DNA of 64,000 bases, from assembly GCA_008508345.1 (NCBI GenBank), contig QNGE01000755.1, positions 22,264-86,263 of the forward strand, in the 5' to 3' direction. The position numbers and the translations under genes are program-made. Shown here piece after piece: positions 59,701 through 64,000 of the stretch. The first letter of the stretch is position 1. Every line of letters starts with the position of its first letter. Below the pieces are notes generated by a model that saw nothing but the letters and a program-made list of their open reading frames with translations, did not search any database and was not told the origin of the DNA. The DNA comes from Paragonimus westermani. Its lineage: Eukaryota > Platyhelminthes > Trematoda > Plagiorchiida > Troglotrematidae.

Positions 59701-62700
59701 TCGAAAGTTGTTTTGGGCGGTTCTGGTAGGTGTAAAGGGAAGGTCAATGGAACTAAACAAGTTATGAATTCGATACGGCTGTTTGCTGCAACCATTTCAG
59801 CAACGAACACTGAAACACACTGAAAAAATTCAGTCAGACACACGCCGTTGATGACCTATGAGACCCAAGTAATAAAAAGCAGTTAGGGAATTTGTAGTGT
59901 CTGTTGTTTCTCATACAAGGGCCGATCAGGTAATACCCAGAAATTCTCAACCGATTCAGCCGTGACCACAGAGCTGGGCAATGCATTCCGGTGTGTCCAG
60001 ACCCAAACTGTGAAGTAGTTCCATCTGCACAGTAACCTGCCTGTTCCGTTATCCAGTTTCAGCGAGTGATCACTGAGTTTGGAACGTGTATCATTTTAAT
60101 ATGGAATGTGCACTTCTTTACACCATTTTGAGCCGAACAAGGTGTTTTTATGCCGACACTTAAAGAATTCCCGCGCCGCATTGCAGCCACCTGACGAATG
60201 CCACCTTCATACGGGCCTAAAAAATCGTTTATTTACCAAACATAGTGAATATATGGCCAGCGGATTGCTTTTCAGGCATTCACATTAATCAGCTTTGTTA
60301 CACTCAATTATCTCGCGGTATTGTCTCAATCTGTTTACTAGTAACTCCGTTCGGTAAGAATTCGTCGGTTGTTATTCTCCTTTGGATAGCTTCGTCAATT
60401 TTAGACGTGCAAAAGTTTCGTTCTGGTCACCGAGTAATACATTCATACCTTTTACTATTGTTGTTGTCAGTTCTTATATAATTCATGCATTCAAAAACGG
60501 ATACAAGAATTTTCACTTTGACAAAATTCAGCAGTCTACAGTAATGGTGATGACACATGTGGTGCTCACAAGTTTAAACTAGTAGTTTTGTGACAATCCT
60601 CCAGTCTAATTTGCGTACACTGACTGATAATATACGTGACCGGTTTTTATTGTCCGGTGTAGACCCCGTTGGACTGGCTAACAAAATAAATGTTTCATCA
60701 CATTGTTACATCATATTTAACAAAACGGAACAAATCAAAAAGGTCTCTATTGACCGTGCATTCTACCAAAACAGTGTCTTGACGACGAGCAGACCGCTGA
60801 CAAAGCCACTTGTTTACGTCTGTGGTTCGTTATTACAGACGTTACACTGAATGATACTGAGTTGGCGTAACACAGTGCAATCAAAATCGTCTCACATTGT
60901 TGCTTTAAAAGAAAAAAACGAAATTCACAATGAAAATAGAGAACACACCGAACAACATATTACGCTGTTCAGGCCACTCAACCGCACTTACTGCACGTAT
61001 GTTATGGAATTTCACGCAGTTAGGTAACAGCTTAAAATATGTCTTCCACTTTTGCTTTCGTATGCGGGATAAAGTAGACTGAATGTTGTGAGAAAATAAG
61101 CCATCCACGCAATGAATTTATCCATGTTACAACAATGTCAGCTTTTCAGTTTTCTGTGATTGTTCACTTACACGAATATATACATTAGCAACATTTGAAC
61201 AGGGGAAAGAAGCATAAATCGGAACTAGAAACTTGGTGAGATTTTAGACGATAACCGTAAAATGCATCTAACAAGATCAAGTCGAATTGTAGCTGCCGTG
61301 CAATAAGTCTTCTTGGTGCAAACTTCAAGTGGATAAAGTAGCCTAATGAGCATTTTTGATTGTGTATTCTTTACGACAGAGGGTAGACAGTATAGCTTAA
61401 ATGCCCGTCAGCTCGACGCAATGAAAAATTACGAGTATCGATTGAAAAATCTCCGCTTTTAAAACATAATAATAAACTAACCTATTACTGCTCACGAGCT
61501 GGTACACATATATGTTGCCTAACTTCCGGTGACGTGAGGTGTTCAAACGATAAGTATGGCTGTGCTGAGAAACACAGTTGATTACATTAAAAGTGCTCAC
61601 ATTGCAGTTCTATCTTTTGAGTTCGTCCAATTTTGGCATAAAAGTAACAATGATCACAAAATTCAATCAATGATTTCATTCAACATGGTTTCGAGTGTTG
61701 TTATGAAAGTACGATTGATTGTTTGAAATTATTTGCAGCCACATGTTGCACTGTCATCGTCCTCTTTTATTTAGACCCGAATGAATTTTTGGCTCGTTTT
61801 TTGATAGATCACATATCTGAATGAAGTTCTGATTTCAAGTTAGATGTTAGTGCGTAATCTGATGGTTCAAATAGTACAATTTTACATTTGTTGAAGAACT
61901 ACTGCAAGGTTTGTTGACAGTTACAACTTATACCTGATAAATCAAGGAGGCAGATAGACTATTGGGGGTGATTTTCGTAGTTCACACATACGCTTCGATT
62001 GTAGTGTTCAAAGAAATGTTTATGCATTGCCCTGGGAATTTTTAACATCGTGCCGTTGGTTAAGGTTACAATGAAATTTCGACAGGCTACAATAACACCA
62101 GTGGTTTTTTCCAACCTTACACTTGCACGTTTTACCATTGTAAATAACTCCGTTTACTTACATCGGTCCAACCAATGTTCCACTCGATCCCCTGTCTGTA
62201 AGTTGCTCGTTTGTCTACCTGAGTAACACGTGTTAAATGTCGTCTTTGTTGTACACAGTTTGAACCCATCGCAACGCTTGTCTTTTTTTATAAACTAACG
62301 AAGTTGTTAAAGGGAACCTGGTGTTTCATATTTTAACATTGTCAATAGGGTGGGCGGTTTTGAACGTTTTTCCAAATTTCAACAACCAATTTATTCAGCA
62401 GTCCTGTAAAAACCTACCTGAGGAACTTCTTTAAAACTATTTTCAAATTGCAAATCTGATTGATCAAAGTTCGTTAACCTGTCATTAGGTCAGGTTTCCG
62501 TGAGAGTAAGATTGTTTGCCGTTTTCTTTTTCTGTTGTGAGCACTTTTTGCCATATCCGGGAGATTGTTTCACTTGTTCCGCTAGCTTGCACTACTGACT
62601 GTCGTTTCAGGACTCGGAAGCTGGTTTGAGGCGCGCTTCACCAATGTGTCATACGCGATCGAATTTGGTTTGTGTTTCCCGGTGTGAGGGAAAATCAATA

Positions 62701-64000
62701 AGGTTTTGATTTCCCAAGTATACGGGCCAACAGCTAAGACCTTCAGGCCTAGACTACTTACACATTTCGTATTGCGATAAAATTAACAGTTTGATGGTCG
62801 TTTCAGATCTCTTCTCGATTGCATTATTCCTTTGCACTGAGTTTCGAGTTCGTTTGTCAGGTCAATAAGTCACATCTGGGTACGGTAGATTTTCTTCTCT
62901 GATCCAAGTGGATTTAGTGCTGTTTTTCACATTGAGACAGGTGGGCGGATGTCAGCTTTTTTCATCATAGCCCTTGTTGGCATTCTTGAATCTTTAATCA
63001 TAAAATTACCTGTACTAAGCGGTTCATCATTATTCACTGGTACTCGTATGAAAGGTCTTATTGTTTTCCAAAGAATAACACAATTTCTGGCCAGTCAAAA
63101 ATATTCCTGTGAACTGTATATTGCAAATAGTTTATAGTGCGAATTTTCCGTTCAGTAATGGAAGTAGTTGATGGGTACTCAACAAAGCGTGAAGGTGATC
63201 GGTGGTTACAATCACCAGCGGAAAATCTTCAGACTATTAGTTGAGGTGAAGAGCACTCAAACTCGAGCACACCAGCCGCATGTAAAATTTCCGGCTAGCA
63301 TACCTTGAACAGGAACATCAAATTTCAGTCTTACTCATGTTAGAGCTTATTAAGAGCTCATATCTTCACCATAATTATGATTTGAACTCTGGCGACACTT
63401 TCATGAGACAGCTGTGTTGACCATTGTGTGTTTAGCTTAACGTCAGTTACGGTGAAGCTATTGCGTCAAAACACTCAATTTTGTTTGAGACATGAAATCA
63501 ACAATGGTCATTTTCAAGTGACCACTATTATCTATCTTATGCCCAAGTGGTGCAGAACGATCTATTGTTCGCGTGACCCTCATTCTCAGCGCACGGGCTG
63601 CCTGCTGCTCAACTCTCGCTTATACAAGGTTCATTCCCTTCAAAAGCGTGCGTCCGCTTGTATATTCGAACAGCAAAACGCCTGACTAGTCAGAAGATGA
63701 ACTCAGATTTTCTTGTGTATTTATAGGTTTTTTGCTGCCATCCAGTTTGCCGTTGTCCGCTATTCAAAACAGAGGATGAACAGATTGAAAATGATGTTTT
63801 TATTCGCTGTTGTGCCAAATTAGCCGAACCAAATTGCTTTCATTTTAGGTAATGTCCGTCAACTACCCAGTTTCCGAACAACTAATTCGCGCACGAAGGA
63901 GAATTTCGTAGCCCAAGGCAACTAATCATATTCGGAACAGCGAATCCCACATGCTGTAGGCACATCCAATATGTTCTGACAGTTTACTAAAGACAATTTA
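56791..64000. other. Non-coding stretch with no recognised gene
   Basis: About 7.2 kb, AT-rich. A 40-base block at about 62296-62335 ('gttaaagggaacctggtg') resembles the 71-base insertion inside the PLE repeat at 53566-53590. Otherwise I see no repeat family, RNA gene or defensible exon. Open frames reach 86 codons, without motifs. Confidence 0.5.

Noticed and set aside
1..64000. CRISPR arrays, operons, bacterial promoters and ribosome binding sites
   Set aside because: None seen; the intron structure and repeats show a eukaryotic nuclear sequence.

Overview
This looks like an intron-rich animal genome, most likely a flatworm and probably a trematode. The base composition is AT-biased. Nothing resembles an operon. 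The only protein-coding similarity I can defend is spread over very short exons separated by kilobase introns. The repeats are dominated by Penelope-like elements (PLEs) and tRNA-derived SINE-like sequences. The trematode call is inference from repeat style and gene architecture, not from a species marker.

One gene is recognised with good support. It is a plus-strand homologue of vertebrate KIAA0513 (SBF2-domain family) running from 10.7 kb to at least 43.5 kb. Seven coding exons (10707-11170, 13664-13709, 20657-20701, 23626-23770, 39757-39907, 40897-40965, 43410-43504) join in one continuous frame of 1,015 coding bases. They give the family landmarks in the right order. Introns range from about 1 kb to 16 kb. 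The 3' end is not resolved: a short exon near 44.4 kb plus a terminal exon at 45.5 kb fit in frame, and so does a separate chain of small exons between 48 and 56 kb.

The largest intron (23.8-39.8 kb) carries the PLE material. At 29.28-31.17 kb there is a near-palindrome of PLE 3' ends, interrupted by a 5'-truncated insertion of a second PLE family that still has an open GIY-YIG endonuclease reading frame. A tRNA-like SINE head sits at its centre. A further SINE head lies at 34.1 kb, an inverted pair at 36.1 kb, a decayed minus-strand PLE reverse transcriptase (YVDD box visible) at 36.6-37.6 kb, and its probable upstream repeat with hammerhead-like hairpins at 38.26-38.64 kb. A second copy of that upstream repeat begins at 53.42 kb and runs into a 306-base assembly gap (53654-53959). 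A PLE 3' end follows on the other side. More PLE/SINE pieces lie at 55.5 and 56.3-56.8 kb.

The remainder (0.5-10 kb, most intron sequence, and 56.8-64 kb) shows no gene, RNA or element that I can recognise. Most open frames of 60-110 codons there look like chance.
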